NCBI RefSeq assembly: GCF_009377175.1
Contig: NZ_VJZD01000004.1
Span: 1 to 64,000 of the forward strand
Source of the DNA: Streptomyces adustus
Lineage (GTDB): Bacteria; Actinomycetota; Actinomycetes; Streptomycetales; Streptomycetaceae
Direction of reading: 5' to 3'
DNA: 64,000 nt
In this document: piece after piece, positions 17,891 to 25,899 of the stretch
How positions within the stretch are numbered: position 1 is the stretch's first letter
Layout: each line of letters opens with the position of its first letter
Notes under the pieces: generated by a model
Databases searched by the model: none
What the model saw: the letters and a program-made list of their open reading frames with translations, nothing else
What the model was told of the DNA's origin: nothing
Position numbers and translations under genes: made by a program

Positions 17891-18707
17891 GGGTCACCTC
17901 CCCGCCGGCTGCGCGAGGGATGCGCGGATCGAGTCGGGCCCGGCGCAGCGCGGCCCGCTGGAGAAGCAGCGAGCTGCTGGTGCGGGCGGCCTTCATCAAC
18001 GGCGACCTGGTGAACCGACGGGGCTGTTCGGCACCGTCGGACAACACGCGAGCGTCGTCCGGCGCGTACGGAAGAGTCGCGATCACCGGAACCTGCAGCA
18101 CACGCTGCACCTCGCCCGCCGGATACGGACCTTCGTTGATCACCAGCACGCCGACGTCACCGACACGCTCTTCCAGCGCGCGTACCCGGCCCTCTGCTGC
18201 CTGCAAGCACCGCAAGGTGTTGCGGACCACTACGAAGGTGGCGTCGGCGTGCTCCGCAAGGGTCCCGGACGGCCCGTACGCCCCGCGGCGGCCGAGGTCG
18301 ATCAGCACGTCGTGGCCGCTCTCGGCCTCGATACCGCGGAACATCTGCGCGAGCATCTTCCAGGCTTGGCCAAGGCTCGCCGACTGAGAGGGGTCGGTGA
18401 TACCGGGCAGCAGCAGCCGGTTGCGCGGCGATTCCTGCGCGCCGTCCTCACTGCTCAGGTCGATGAGCTGGCGCCAGAACGCGTCGCTGAACTCGCCCTT
18501 GCGGGCGGCGACCGACAGGTTGCGCAGCCCGTACCGGTCGCCGAGCGTGCCCTGCAGCAGTCCGTGCAGCACAGCCCCGCCGTCCGGGTCGCACTCGGCC
18601 AGGACCATGTTCCGCCCTGGCTCCAGCGGCCACGACAGCAACAGGGCCAGGGCGCTCGTGGTCACGCCGGGAGCACCACTGCAGCCAGCGAGCGCGATGA
18701 CAGCCAT
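17880..18707 (-). CDS. CpaE/MinD-like P-loop protein with degenerate Walker A
   Basis: A 275-residue SIMIBI-type protein of the kind that accompanies TadA in actinobacteria. The start ATG at 18707 overlaps the preceding stop as TGATG; the longer frame upstream is not used. The N-terminus MAVIALAGCSGAPGVTT occupies the place of the deviant Walker A (KGGxGKT), but the lysines are absent. The Walker B-like strand (HDVLIDLGRRGAYG) and the next strand (ADATFVVVRNTLRCLQA) are conserved. A Pro-Arg-rich tail ends TRAR. In other Tad systems CpaE is a localisation factor. Without the P-loop lysines this one may bind nucleotide weakly or act only as an adaptor. Confidence 0.75.
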   Translation of the reverse strand: MAVIALAGCSGAPGVTTSALALLLSWPLEPGRNMVLAECDPDGGAVLHGLLQGTLGDRYGLRNLSVAARKGEFSDAFWRQLIDLSSEDGAQESPRNRLLLPGITDPSQSASLGQAWKMLAQMFRGIEAESGHDVLIDLGRRGAYGPSGTLAEHADATFVVVRNTLRCLQAAEGRVRALEERVGDVGVLVINEGPYPAGEVQRVLQVPVIATLPYAPDDARVLSDGAEQPRRFTRSPLMKAARTSSSLLLQRAALRRARLDPRIPRAAGGEVTRAR

Positions 18708-19411
18708 CAGTGACCGTCCGGGGCGGCGAGGACCAGGCGCAGGGTGCCGGCTGCTTCCCATGCGGCGGCCGTGGGCCCGTCGGCGGCGGAAGTGGCCACG
18801 TCCACGACCACGATTCCTGTCCCGGGAGCGGCGTCGGAAGCCTTCACGACGCGGCCGTTGATGGTCTGTGGCGCAGCATCGGATGTCTTGTCCGCGTCCG
18901 TGGTGCCCAGGGCCGGTACGCGTACCAGCTGAACCTTCTGGCCCGGCACCAGCGCGGTGGCAGGGATCTGCTTGGGCTCCAGGCCGATCGGCACCAACTG
19001 TTCGCCGGCCTTCACCAGGTTGTCCTTGGTCACCTGCGAGGGGGCGAGCAGCGAGCCCGGCTTGAGTTCCACCGCGGCCCGTTTGCCCACCACCGACTTC
19101 AGATCGTCGGCGCGTACCGCCTTGACGGCCGGGTCCAGGGCTACGGATGCCCGGCCCAGGTCGCCCTCGGTGAGGACCTGGCCGACCTGGACATCACGGA
19201 CCACGGTCACCACGTCGGTGCGGTTGCCGACCTGCAGCAGCAGGACGGCAACCCCGGCGCCGCCGGCGGCGATCAGGGCCAGTGACAGCGCGATGACACC
19301 TGGTCTGCGCCTGCGCGCCGACACCCGGGGCGGTGCCACGGGTCCTGCGACGCGTCCCTGCTGGGGGATGCCGCTCGATCTGGCGGCGTCTAATTCTTGG
19401 GTCTTGCTCAA
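18707..19411 (-). CDS. CpaB/RcpC-like SAF-domain protein
   Basis: A 234-residue membrane-anchored protein. It starts with TTG at 19411, with GGAAGGAC upstream. One transmembrane helix (GVIALSLALIAAGGAGVAVL) lies near residues 38-60. An SAF domain follows (TVVRDVQVGQVLTEGDLGRA; GKRAAVELKPGSLLAPSQV), then a second half (VPIGLEPKQIPATALVPGQK). The C-terminus has a beta-rich end (LRLVLAAPDGH). CpaB/RcpC homologues sit in the periplasm or cell-wall space, where SAF domains are thought to contact peptidoglycan during Tad pilus assembly. It is the first gene of the clear Tad block. Confidence 0.8.
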   Translation of the reverse strand: MSKTQELDAARSSGIPQQGRVAGPVAPPRVSARRRRPGVIALSLALIAAGGAGVAVLLLQVGNRTDVVTVVRDVQVGQVLTEGDLGRASVALDPAVKAVRADDLKSVVGKRAAVELKPGSLLAPSQVTKDNLVKAGEQLVPIGLEPKQIPATALVPGQKVQLVRVPALGTTDADKTSDAAPQTINGRVVKASDAAPGTGIVVVDVATSAADGPTAAAWEAAGTLRLVLAAPDGH

Positions 19412-19432
19412 CGTCTCGTCCTTCCGGTGGCG

Positions 19433-20362
19433 TTATCTGACGACCTGCAGTTCGCCGACTGCCACCTGTATCCGGGACTGCCGGGTCTCCGTCATCTGGC
19501 CGGTCTGTCCGCCTCCTCCGGCGGTGACTTCCCAGTCGATCGACCACGTCGAGGTCGCGGTCACCGCGTACTTGCTGCCCTGGGCCTCAGCCGAGGTTTT
19601 GGCGTAGCGGTGACCGCAGGTCGGGGAATCGGCCATGCCGGACGACGCGGAGTACACCGTGCCCGGGCCCGTACACGTCACGGTGGCGCCATCGTCCATC
19701 TGCCATACGATCTTCGACACCTTCGCCGTCGCCGTGACCGTCACGGTGCCGGCAGACGCCGACGCCGACTGAGGCCCGTACGTCGTCGCGCTCTGGTTGA
19801 CCCACATCCACATCGGAACGCCGACTATGTACTTGCCAGCAGTGCGCGGGCTGGCGATGTCCGGGCCGCTCAGCGTCATCTTCTTGACCGCCTGCAGTGC
19901 CAGCACTTCGGGATCCACGCCCGCGGCGCCGTTCGGAGGCTGGGCGAACCACTGGCTGGTCATGTTGGGGTTGTCAGGGCAGTACGCGCTGTAGACCGCG
20001 CCGTCTTCCGGGGTGTGCCCCGCCCATCGGGGATCACCCGCAGGTGGTTGGGGGTCGAGTCTCTGGAAGTAGCAATTGCGGCCGTTGACCCAGTAGCCAA
20101 AGTGCTCCAGATAGCAGGGGACTTCCGTGTCGCCGACCATGTTGCTGTCGTAGCACTTCGGATTGGCGGACTTGCCGTCCGAGGCCTGTTCGCCGTTACC
20201 GTCTCTACCAGGTGTGGTGGTGGTGTCGTCGGCTACGACCCGGCACAGGCCCCTCTCATTGCAGACGACCTTGCCACCGCCGGCATACGCGGTGACTTCT
20301 GCTGACGCTAAGGCGAGCAGAGCGGCCAGCGCGGCGCCTGCCAGGGCGCGCTGGCTCAGCAT
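19433..20362 (-). CDS. Secreted protein of unknown function in the pilus/transfer operon
   Basis: A 309-residue protein with a Sec signal peptide (MLSQRALAGAALAALLALASA, cut after about residue 27). The mature part is rich in Tyr, Trp and Cys (CNERGLCRVV; CYDSNMVGDTEVPCYLEHFG) and ends with a PKD-like beta domain containing alternating Ala/Thr/Val strands (GTVTVTATAKVSKIVW; YAVTATSTWSIDWEVTAGG). The start ATG at 20362 overlaps the lipoprotein stop by a few bases, with GGAGAAG upstream. Homologues are often found next to Tad/SAF genes in actinomycetes. I know no function; an extracellular pilus-associated or wall role is inferred. Confidence 0.65.
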   Translation of the reverse strand: MLSQRALAGAALAALLALASAEVTAYAGGGKVVCNERGLCRVVADDTTTTPGRDGNGEQASDGKSANPKCYDSNMVGDTEVPCYLEHFGYWVNGRNCYFQRLDPQPPAGDPRWAGHTPEDGAVYSAYCPDNPNMTSQWFAQPPNGAAGVDPEVLALQAVKKMTLSGPDIASPRTAGKYIVGVPMWMWVNQSATTYGPQSASASAGTVTVTATAKVSKIVWQMDDGATVTCTGPGTVYSASSGMADSPTCGHRYAKTSAEAQGSKYAVTATSTWSIDWEVTAGGGGQTGQMTETRQSRIQVAVGELQVVR

Positions 20363-20964
20363 GTCTTCTCCTTGTTCGCCTTCTCGTCGGTGACCAGCCA
20401 CTCCGAGCTCTGCTTTTGGAGGTGAGCGGTGATGACGTACCGCTTGACCTGCTTGGGTGGGGTGACGCTCTCGCCCGTCTTCTTATCGATCGACTCCCAC
20501 GTGTTCAGGTCGAAGCACACGGTGAGAGTCGCCCGCGTGCCCGCGGCACTGAGCGCAACGTCATCTTCGGTAGCTGTCACCTTTGGTTCACCCCTGACGA
20601 CGATGCCGTTCCGCATGTTGACGAAGACCGTGTCCTTCGCGTCCCGTAGCGCTGCGCCAGTGGCGTACTTGGTGATGTTGCTCCCGGCGAGTGACGACTT
20701 CGCGTACGCCTTGACCTCTTCGTCGTTCATGCCGCGGTAAGCGGCGATGACGTCTTTCCGCGCCTGGGCTTCTTCAGCGTTGGGGGAGTTCGTGGGGCTC
20801 GCAGTGCTGGCACTCGGCGACTCCTCGGCCTTTCCGTCGCCGCTGGACGAGCAACCCGTCATCGCGGCGGCCGCGAAAAGGGTCACCAGCATGGCCGGCA
20901 CCGTGTGTCGATATCGGATGCTGGCCGCGGTCAGCCATGACGAACGATGTGGTCCTCGTGTCAC
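20356..20964 (-). CDS. Small lipoprotein of the transfer operon
   Basis: A 202-residue lipoprotein. I chose the GTG at 20964 because GGGGAGA lies five bases upstream and because it gives an N-terminus of normal length: VTRGPHRSSW, then a hydrophobic stretch (VPAMLVTLFAAAAMTGCSS) with lipobox MTGC near residue 36. A Ser/Thr/Pro-rich linker follows. The rest is a small alpha/beta domain (ARKDVIAAYRGMNDEEVKAY; RATLTVCFDLNTWESID; RYVITAHLQKQSSEWLV), an NTF2-like pattern seen in other actinomycete lipoproteins. It is separated from the coupling-ATPase gene by a 535-bp gap and could start its own transcript. Confidence 0.7.
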   Translation of the reverse strand: MTRGPHRSSWLTAASIRYRHTVPAMLVTLFAAAAMTGCSSSGDGKAEESPSASTASPTNSPNAEEAQARKDVIAAYRGMNDEEVKAYAKSSLAGSNITKYATGAALRDAKDTVFVNMRNGIVVRGEPKVTATEDDVALSAAGTRATLTVCFDLNTWESIDKKTGESVTPPKQVKRYVITAHLQKQSSEWLVTDEKANKEKTC

Positions 20965-21500
20965 GTTGTCTCCCCATACGAACGTGATGCAGATGGCCGC
21001 CTCCCTGGGCGCCTTGCGGCGGCAGACCAGGGCCATGGCCCATCCAAGCTGCGGTGATCCGTTTGTGCAGAGCGGCGCACAGGGTGAAAGTCGCGGCTGT
21101 GCCTCTACCTGGCGGGTCACGATCCCTCCTTGATCAGTGCCCGGCGACCAGACTGCCCAGTCTGCAGTCGCCCTGAAGCCCAACCCGACCGTGAGCCCTG
21201 ATTGGATCGGGCATTCGCGCTCTCTGTGATCGGAACACTACGCAAATGCCAGTCAACTTCCCAGTCGTATAAGCGAGTTGTCCTGAGTAACGCTGGTCAA
21301 ATGCGGTCACACGAGGACAGTGGCATCGGCAAGTTGCTCTCGCTGGAAAGCGACCGACGTCCCCGTTTCGCCCACGGACCGAGGCTGGCCCCGATGGGAG
21401 CGGAGGCGCGGCCCGCGGCTGGGCAAGGGGTGCACTCCCTCTCTGCATGTGGGGCTGGGCGCGAAGCCCACTGGCGTCCGTTCCTTGCTTTGGGCGGTGG
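20965..21500 (-). promoter_or_regulatory. Gap in the operon, candidate internal promoter region
   Basis: The only long non-coding stretch inside the leftward operon. It separates the T4SS genes upstream from the lipoprotein and Tad genes downstream. On the minus strand an AT-richer tract around 21225-21300 contains TTGACC and TTGACT hexamers and TTATACG, but none is spaced well enough for a firm -35/-10 call. No small gene was convincing. Confidence 0.3.
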
Positions 21501-24131
21501 TCAGTTCCATTCGCTTTCCTCCTTCGACAGGTGGACAGCGGCGTCGGCAGGAGCGTGCGCGGCGAGGAAGGCGGCGACCCGGCCGAGCTGCTGCGCGACG
21601 CGATCGGTGAGCTGGTCCAGAGGGAGCGCTTGGGCGTTCGCCTGGGCGGCCCGGTCCAGGGCGGGGACGTGCTGCGGGCGTGCCTGGGCGGCGAAGACGT
21701 CGTCGAGATAGGGGCCGCGCAACTGGACGGGTCCGACACGGCGGCCGCGCACGTTCATGGAGGCGTAGTGCTCGAAGCGTGCCATGGTGGCGACCCGGTC
21801 CGGGCTCGGGCTGTCGCCCCACTCGGCGGTGATCGGCGCGATCGAGGACTTCGACCCGGCTGTGGTGGCCAGCGTGGACGCGTTCTGCACCAGGGACAGT
21901 CGCACCGGCGAGGGCAGGCGTGCCAGCAGCTGCGTCATGCCGTGGACCTGGCACTTGTACTTCCGAAAGTCCTCGAACATGGCAGCGATGGTCTCGGGCG
22001 CCGCGCCAGTCAGCGTGATCAGCTCGTCGAAGTACGTTCGGAAGGGCACCCGCTTGGCTTCCGGGGTGTCACGCCGGGAGCGCACGGCCCGCAGCAGATC
22101 ACGGGCCAGCAGCGCGGTCACCAGCCGGTCGGTGGGCCCGTTGCCGCCCGGGCACACCCACACGACCATCCGCGAGTCCATTGCCCCGCGGATGTTGTAG
22201 ACGCCGACCGGCTGGCCGAGGAAGGCACGAGTGATCGGGTTGGCGGCCAGCCGGGCAATCGGGTTGAGGACGACGGCGAACGCGTCCGGCGGCAAGGTCG
22301 GGAAGACCACCTGCCACCAGGATCGGGTCTCCCCGTCCAGACGGTCGGCGACCGCGGCAAGCGCCGACTTGCGGAACGCGGTATCAGCGAGCAGTGCACG
22401 CACGTGGAAGATCGTGGCCTGGTCCTCGGGGCGGCCGACCCGGCAGGCGGCCTCGTTGACGGCGATCAGGACGGCCAGCGCGGCGGTGAGGATGGTGATC
22501 GCCCGGGGTGCGGTTGCGTCGTCCCAGGCCAACGCAGAGGCGTAGGCGTCAGCGATCGCCTCGACGACCTCGTGCGCCGTTTGGCCCTGGTGCATGCCGA
22601 GCGGATTCCACGAACTCACCCGCGGGTTGTCGCCGAGGCCGTTGAGGTCGACGAGCGCGATCCGCCGCATCAGATGGCCGTGGGCCAGGAACGGGAGGGC
22701 GCGGGGCCAGGAGTCGCGGTGCGGGTCGACGAACAGCAGGCCGCCCCCGGCATGCGCCCAGCCGATCGCCTGTGCCAAAGCCCGCTCGGTCTTGCCGCCG
22801 CCTGCCTTGCCCACGCCGACCTCGAACAGGGTCTCCTCAGCGTAGGTGGCGACCAGGCGCTCACGGCCGTCCGGGCCCCGGTAGGTGCCCTGCAGCAGCA
22901 GCTTCGGATCGCCGAACTCGAACGTCGGCAGGTCCCCGGCGAGCACCGGCAGACGGCAGTTGATGGTGGGCGGCTTGAGCAGGCCCGTCAGCTCTTCCAG
23001 CCTCACCCAGTTGGCGCGAGGCGGCTGGCAGTGCCCCAGGTTCCAGCGGCGCTCGAAGCCGCGCTTGGTGGGCCAGTGGTCGGCGCCGATCCGCCACGGT
23101 CCCAGCCGCCATCCGCGCATGGCCCACCTTGAGCGGCCGCCGAACACGTCAAGCGCGGCTTGGAGTTGGGCGAGCCGGGCCTGGGCGCGGCCCTCGGTGT
23201 TCGAGGCGCACATCACCAGTAGTTGAACCCGGACGAGGTGGTCGTCGTCGGCGAGCTTGCCCAGCGCCTCGGCTGGCTCGACCCGGCGGGGTACCGGCGG
23301 CATGACCAGTCGCCGGCCGGCGCCCGCAGCGGGCTTGTCACTGACCAGCTGCTGAAGCTGCCAGGTAAGCGAATCCTCGAGGCCGCCGGCATCCTGCCGC
23401 AGCCAGCGCGCGGCCCGCTGGGCCTCCCGGCGTTCCGCACGGCGGGCGGCGCCCAGCAACTGAATCCTGCGTGCCCGCAGGGCCCATTTGGGGGCGCGCT
23501 GGATGTCGAGCCGGATCTCGGCGAGGTCGCCGAGCTCGGAGCGCAGGTCGGCCACGGCGTCGATGAGGGGCTGCAGCGGGTCAGGGGTGAGGGGCACCTC
23601 ACGCAGCGGGGCAGTGGGCTTGCCGCGCAGGATGAACTCCGCGCGCACGGTGTGCGTGCGCGACTTGTCGGCGATCGGCCGGCCCCGGGTGACAGTGACG
23701 TCCGGCCCGAACGGGGTGATGGACAACAGCCGTTGACCGCCGGCCGGGCCCTCGATGCGGTAGCGCAGCGGGCTGGAGCCGTCCGCGCGTAGCCGGATCT
23801 GCACGGCTTTTGTCCGGCGGGGCGCCCACCAGGGCATGGCCGTGGACGCGCGGGCGAGCTGCACGCCGCGGCGGAAGATCTCCTCCAGGCCGGGGTCGAA
23901 GTGCCGGTTGGACACCAGCTCCAGGGCCATCCGCTCGGCCGAAGCCTTGGCCGCGAGCCGGCGCACCACCATCTTGCCGACCCTCCAGGCCACGGCAATG
24001 ACCACGGCTGGCAGGTACCAATGGTCGTAGAGCCAGTCGGCGGCGTCGACCAGGCTGGAGATCAGGCCGAGTACCTGACCAGCGGCCGTGTCATCGGCCC
24101 GGTCCGTCAGGTACGGGGCTGCGGATTCCAC
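21501..24131 (-). CDS. VirD4/TraG-like coupling ATPase of the transfer apparatus
   Basis: An 876-residue P-loop ATPase. The GTG at 24131 (preceded by GAAGGAAG) gives VESAAPYLTD, and a membrane segment follows near residues 40-55 (HWYLPAVVIAVAWRVGKMVV). The motor domain has Walker A GVGKAGGGKTERAL near residue 440, a following strand AGGGLLFVDPHRDSW, and a late Walker-B-like FRTYFDELITLTG near residue 700. A motif KYKCQVHGMTQLLARL follows. This is the VirD4/TraG/TcpA arrangement. It would deliver DNA or protein to the T4SS channel at the membrane. The N-terminal 400 residues have no recognisable domain. It overlaps the preceding gene by 25 bp. Confidence 0.8.
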   Translation of the reverse strand: MESAAPYLTDRADDTAAGQVLGLISSLVDAADWLYDHWYLPAVVIAVAWRVGKMVVRRLAAKASAERMALELVSNRHFDPGLEEIFRRGVQLARASTAMPWWAPRRTKAVQIRLRADGSSPLRYRIEGPAGGQRLLSITPFGPDVTVTRGRPIADKSRTHTVRAEFILRGKPTAPLREVPLTPDPLQPLIDAVADLRSELGDLAEIRLDIQRAPKWALRARRIQLLGAARRAERREAQRAARWLRQDAGGLEDSLTWQLQQLVSDKPAAGAGRRLVMPPVPRRVEPAEALGKLADDDHLVRVQLLVMCASNTEGRAQARLAQLQAALDVFGGRSRWAMRGWRLGPWRIGADHWPTKRGFERRWNLGHCQPPRANWVRLEELTGLLKPPTINCRLPVLAGDLPTFEFGDPKLLLQGTYRGPDGRERLVATYAEETLFEVGVGKAGGGKTERALAQAIGWAHAGGGLLFVDPHRDSWPRALPFLAHGHLMRRIALVDLNGLGDNPRVSSWNPLGMHQGQTAHEVVEAIADAYASALAWDDATAPRAITILTAALAVLIAVNEAACRVGRPEDQATIFHVRALLADTAFRKSALAAVADRLDGETRSWWQVVFPTLPPDAFAVVLNPIARLAANPITRAFLGQPVGVYNIRGAMDSRMVVWVCPGGNGPTDRLVTALLARDLLRAVRSRRDTPEAKRVPFRTYFDELITLTGAAPETIAAMFEDFRKYKCQVHGMTQLLARLPSPVRLSLVQNASTLATTAGSKSSIAPITAEWGDSPSPDRVATMARFEHYASMNVRGRRVGPVQLRGPYLDDVFAAQARPQHVPALDRAAQANAQALPLDQLTDRVAQQLGRVAAFLAAHAPADAAVHLSKEESEWN

Positions 24132-24751
24132 GTCGTTGCTTCCTTCTTCGAAGTAGTCCGGGCGAAGCGCCAGTCGGTAATGCGGAGGTCGGTGAAGGTG
24201 CCGCCGCGGTCCATGCCGGCCCACACCAGATGGACCACCGCCTTGTCCGGCCTGCCGTCGCGGCGGGCGATCGCCGCCTGGATGCGGAAACGAGCGGTGG
24301 CGAACGCCGGGACCACCTCCTGGCCGGAGCCGGGAAAGACGCCCGGCCACGCTGCGCGGCCGACTCCGGTGGCGTCCGCGCGCAGCAGCGCGCGACCAGC
24401 GGTGAGCAACTCCCGCTCGTCGGCGGCGGGGAGGTCGCAGGGCCAGGCCGCCACCAGTGACTGCTGGATGGCCCGGTCGCCGGCCACGCCCTCGCCATGT
24501 GGCGGCAGAGCGGACTGGGCGACTGACGGTGTCGATCCCGAGGGTGTCGTGGAGGGAGCCGTGGCCACGGCTGGCTTCCGCCCCGGCGCAGCGGGCGCGG
24601 ATGACGGATCCGTGGTCGCCCGCGCGGTCGACGACGTTGCCGGAGCCAGTGGCTCCTGATCGTGCGCCATGACCAGCAGGGCGATGCCGGCGACGGCGAG
24701 CAGTGCAGTGCTCAGCAACAGCAGACGCGGGGAGCGTGGGGTGGTGGTCAC
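24107..24751 (-). CDS. Membrane-anchored protein of unknown function in the T4SS operon
   Basis: A 214-residue protein with one N-terminal helix (SPRLLLLSTALLAVAGIAL), a low-complexity Ala/Pro/Ser/Thr linker and a compact C-terminal domain (AIQQSLVAAWPCDLPAADER; FATARFRIQAAIARRDGR; VHLVWAGMDRGGTFTDLRIT). The start is GTG 24751, overlapping the NlpC/P60 stop as GTGA. The C-terminal pattern resembles the small scaffold domains of Gram-positive conjugation proteins, but I cannot assign a family. Topology suggests the domain lies outside the membrane, where it could contact wall-hydrolase or channel components. Confidence 0.6.
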   Translation of the reverse strand: MTTTPRSPRLLLLSTALLAVAGIALLVMAHDQEPLAPATSSTARATTDPSSAPAAPGRKPAVATAPSTTPSGSTPSVAQSALPPHGEGVAGDRAIQQSLVAAWPCDLPAADERELLTAGRALLRADATGVGRAAWPGVFPGSGQEVVPAFATARFRIQAAIARRDGRPDKAVVHLVWAGMDRGGTFTDLRITDWRFARTTSKKEATTWNPQPRT

Positions 24752-25899
24752 AGCAGCCTCGCGCCCCCCGCAAAGCCGGACATGGCGGTGACCGAGTCCA
24801 GCCGGACGACAGTGCCCGGGCGGGCAGCGTTGATCATTTGACCGCTGCCGACATAGATCCCGACGTGGTAGATCGTCGTGTCGTGTTCGGGGGCGTAGGC
24901 GTAAAAGACGAGGTCGCCCGGGTCGAGGGCGCCGGTGCCGAGGCTGGCGGGGATGCGATGGCCGGTACTGGCCTGGGCGGCCGCGGTGCGTGGCAGGCTG
25001 ATGCCGACCTTGGCGTACGCGTACACAGCCAGTCCGGAGCAGTCGAAGCCTTTGATGTCCGTGCCGCTTTTGCCGCTGGGGGAGCAGCAGATGCCGTACG
25101 ACTTTCCGCTGGCGTTGCCGCCGCCCCACGAGTAGGGCACCCCTTGCTGGGAGAGCGCCGCCTCGAGCACCGTGCGGACCTTTTCCGGGACGTTCTTCAG
25201 GTCCGGGTTCTTGGAGGCTGCCGTGTACTGGTCGATCCAGCCCAGCACGCCTGTGACGTACGCGTTCGAGTGGTTGTACTGCCAGATCGCGGCGGTGAGT
25301 TGGGCGCGCTTGGCCAGATCGCGGCCGCCTGCGCACAGGTAGATCGCGGCGCCGAGCGCTGCGTCGTCGGCGTTATGCGGGTCGGCGACCATGTCGCCGT
25401 TGCCGTCCTTGCTGATCGACTCCCACGTGGAGGGCAGGAACTGGAACGGACCGACCGCACGCTCCCCTTGAGAGGTTCCGTCCCACTTGCCACCGTCGGT
25501 GTCCGAGACGACGGTCGTGTTGCCGCCCTGGCCGGAGCCGTTGAGGAGCACCCCGTAGATCTTCGGGCGGATGTCGCCGTTGACGGCGATGTTGCGGCCC
25601 ACCGCGTGGTTGGACTCGACCTTCGCGATCCCGGCCAGGATCGGCCAGCGCATACCCTGGCACTTCGGCATATACGTCCCGACCTGCTGCACAGCCTTCT
25701 TGTAGGCGGCCAGCATGCGCGGCGGGATGTCCGCGGCACTGCCGCCCTCGGCGATCCCGCCGTCGTCCTGGGCACCCGTCTTCAGCGCGGCGTACGCGCT
25801 CATGGCGTTCCCCACCGGCGCGGCACAGCACACGGCGGCAAACATCAGCAGCGCCACCACACACCCCCACCGCGCCATCCGTCGCCGGGACGGCCTCAC
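24748..25899 (-). CDS. Bifunctional lytic transglycosylase / NlpC-P60 peptidoglycan hydrolase
   Basis: A 383-residue secreted or anchored cell-wall hydrolase that would open peptidoglycan for the transfer machine. The N-terminal helix (GCVVALLMFAAVCCAAPVGN) may be a signal anchor. The SLT-like domain occupies about 60-240, with a catalytic-type Glu in ILAGIAKVESNHAVGR and a GPFQFLPSTWESI motif, plus IWQYNHSNAYV. The NlpC/P60 domain covers about 255-383, with catalytic Cys in KGFDCSGLAVYAY and His in IYHVGIYVGSGQMINA. The two-domain order matches VirB1-like proteins of Gram-positive T4SS (TcpG/CwlT type). It overlaps neighbours by 4 bp on both sides. Confidence 0.9.
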   Translation of the reverse strand: MRPSRRRMARWGCVVALLMFAAVCCAAPVGNAMSAYAALKTGAQDDGGIAEGGSAADIPPRMLAAYKKAVQQVGTYMPKCQGMRWPILAGIAKVESNHAVGRNIAVNGDIRPKIYGVLLNGSGQGGNTTVVSDTDGGKWDGTSQGERAVGPFQFLPSTWESISKDGNGDMVADPHNADDAALGAAIYLCAGGRDLAKRAQLTAAIWQYNHSNAYVTGVLGWIDQYTAASKNPDLKNVPEKVRTVLEAALSQQGVPYSWGGGNASGKSYGICCSPSGKSGTDIKGFDCSGLAVYAYAKVGISLPRTAAAQASTGHRIPASLGTGALDPGDLVFYAYAPEHDTTIYHVGIYVGSGQMINAARPGTVVRLDSVTAMSGFAGGARLL

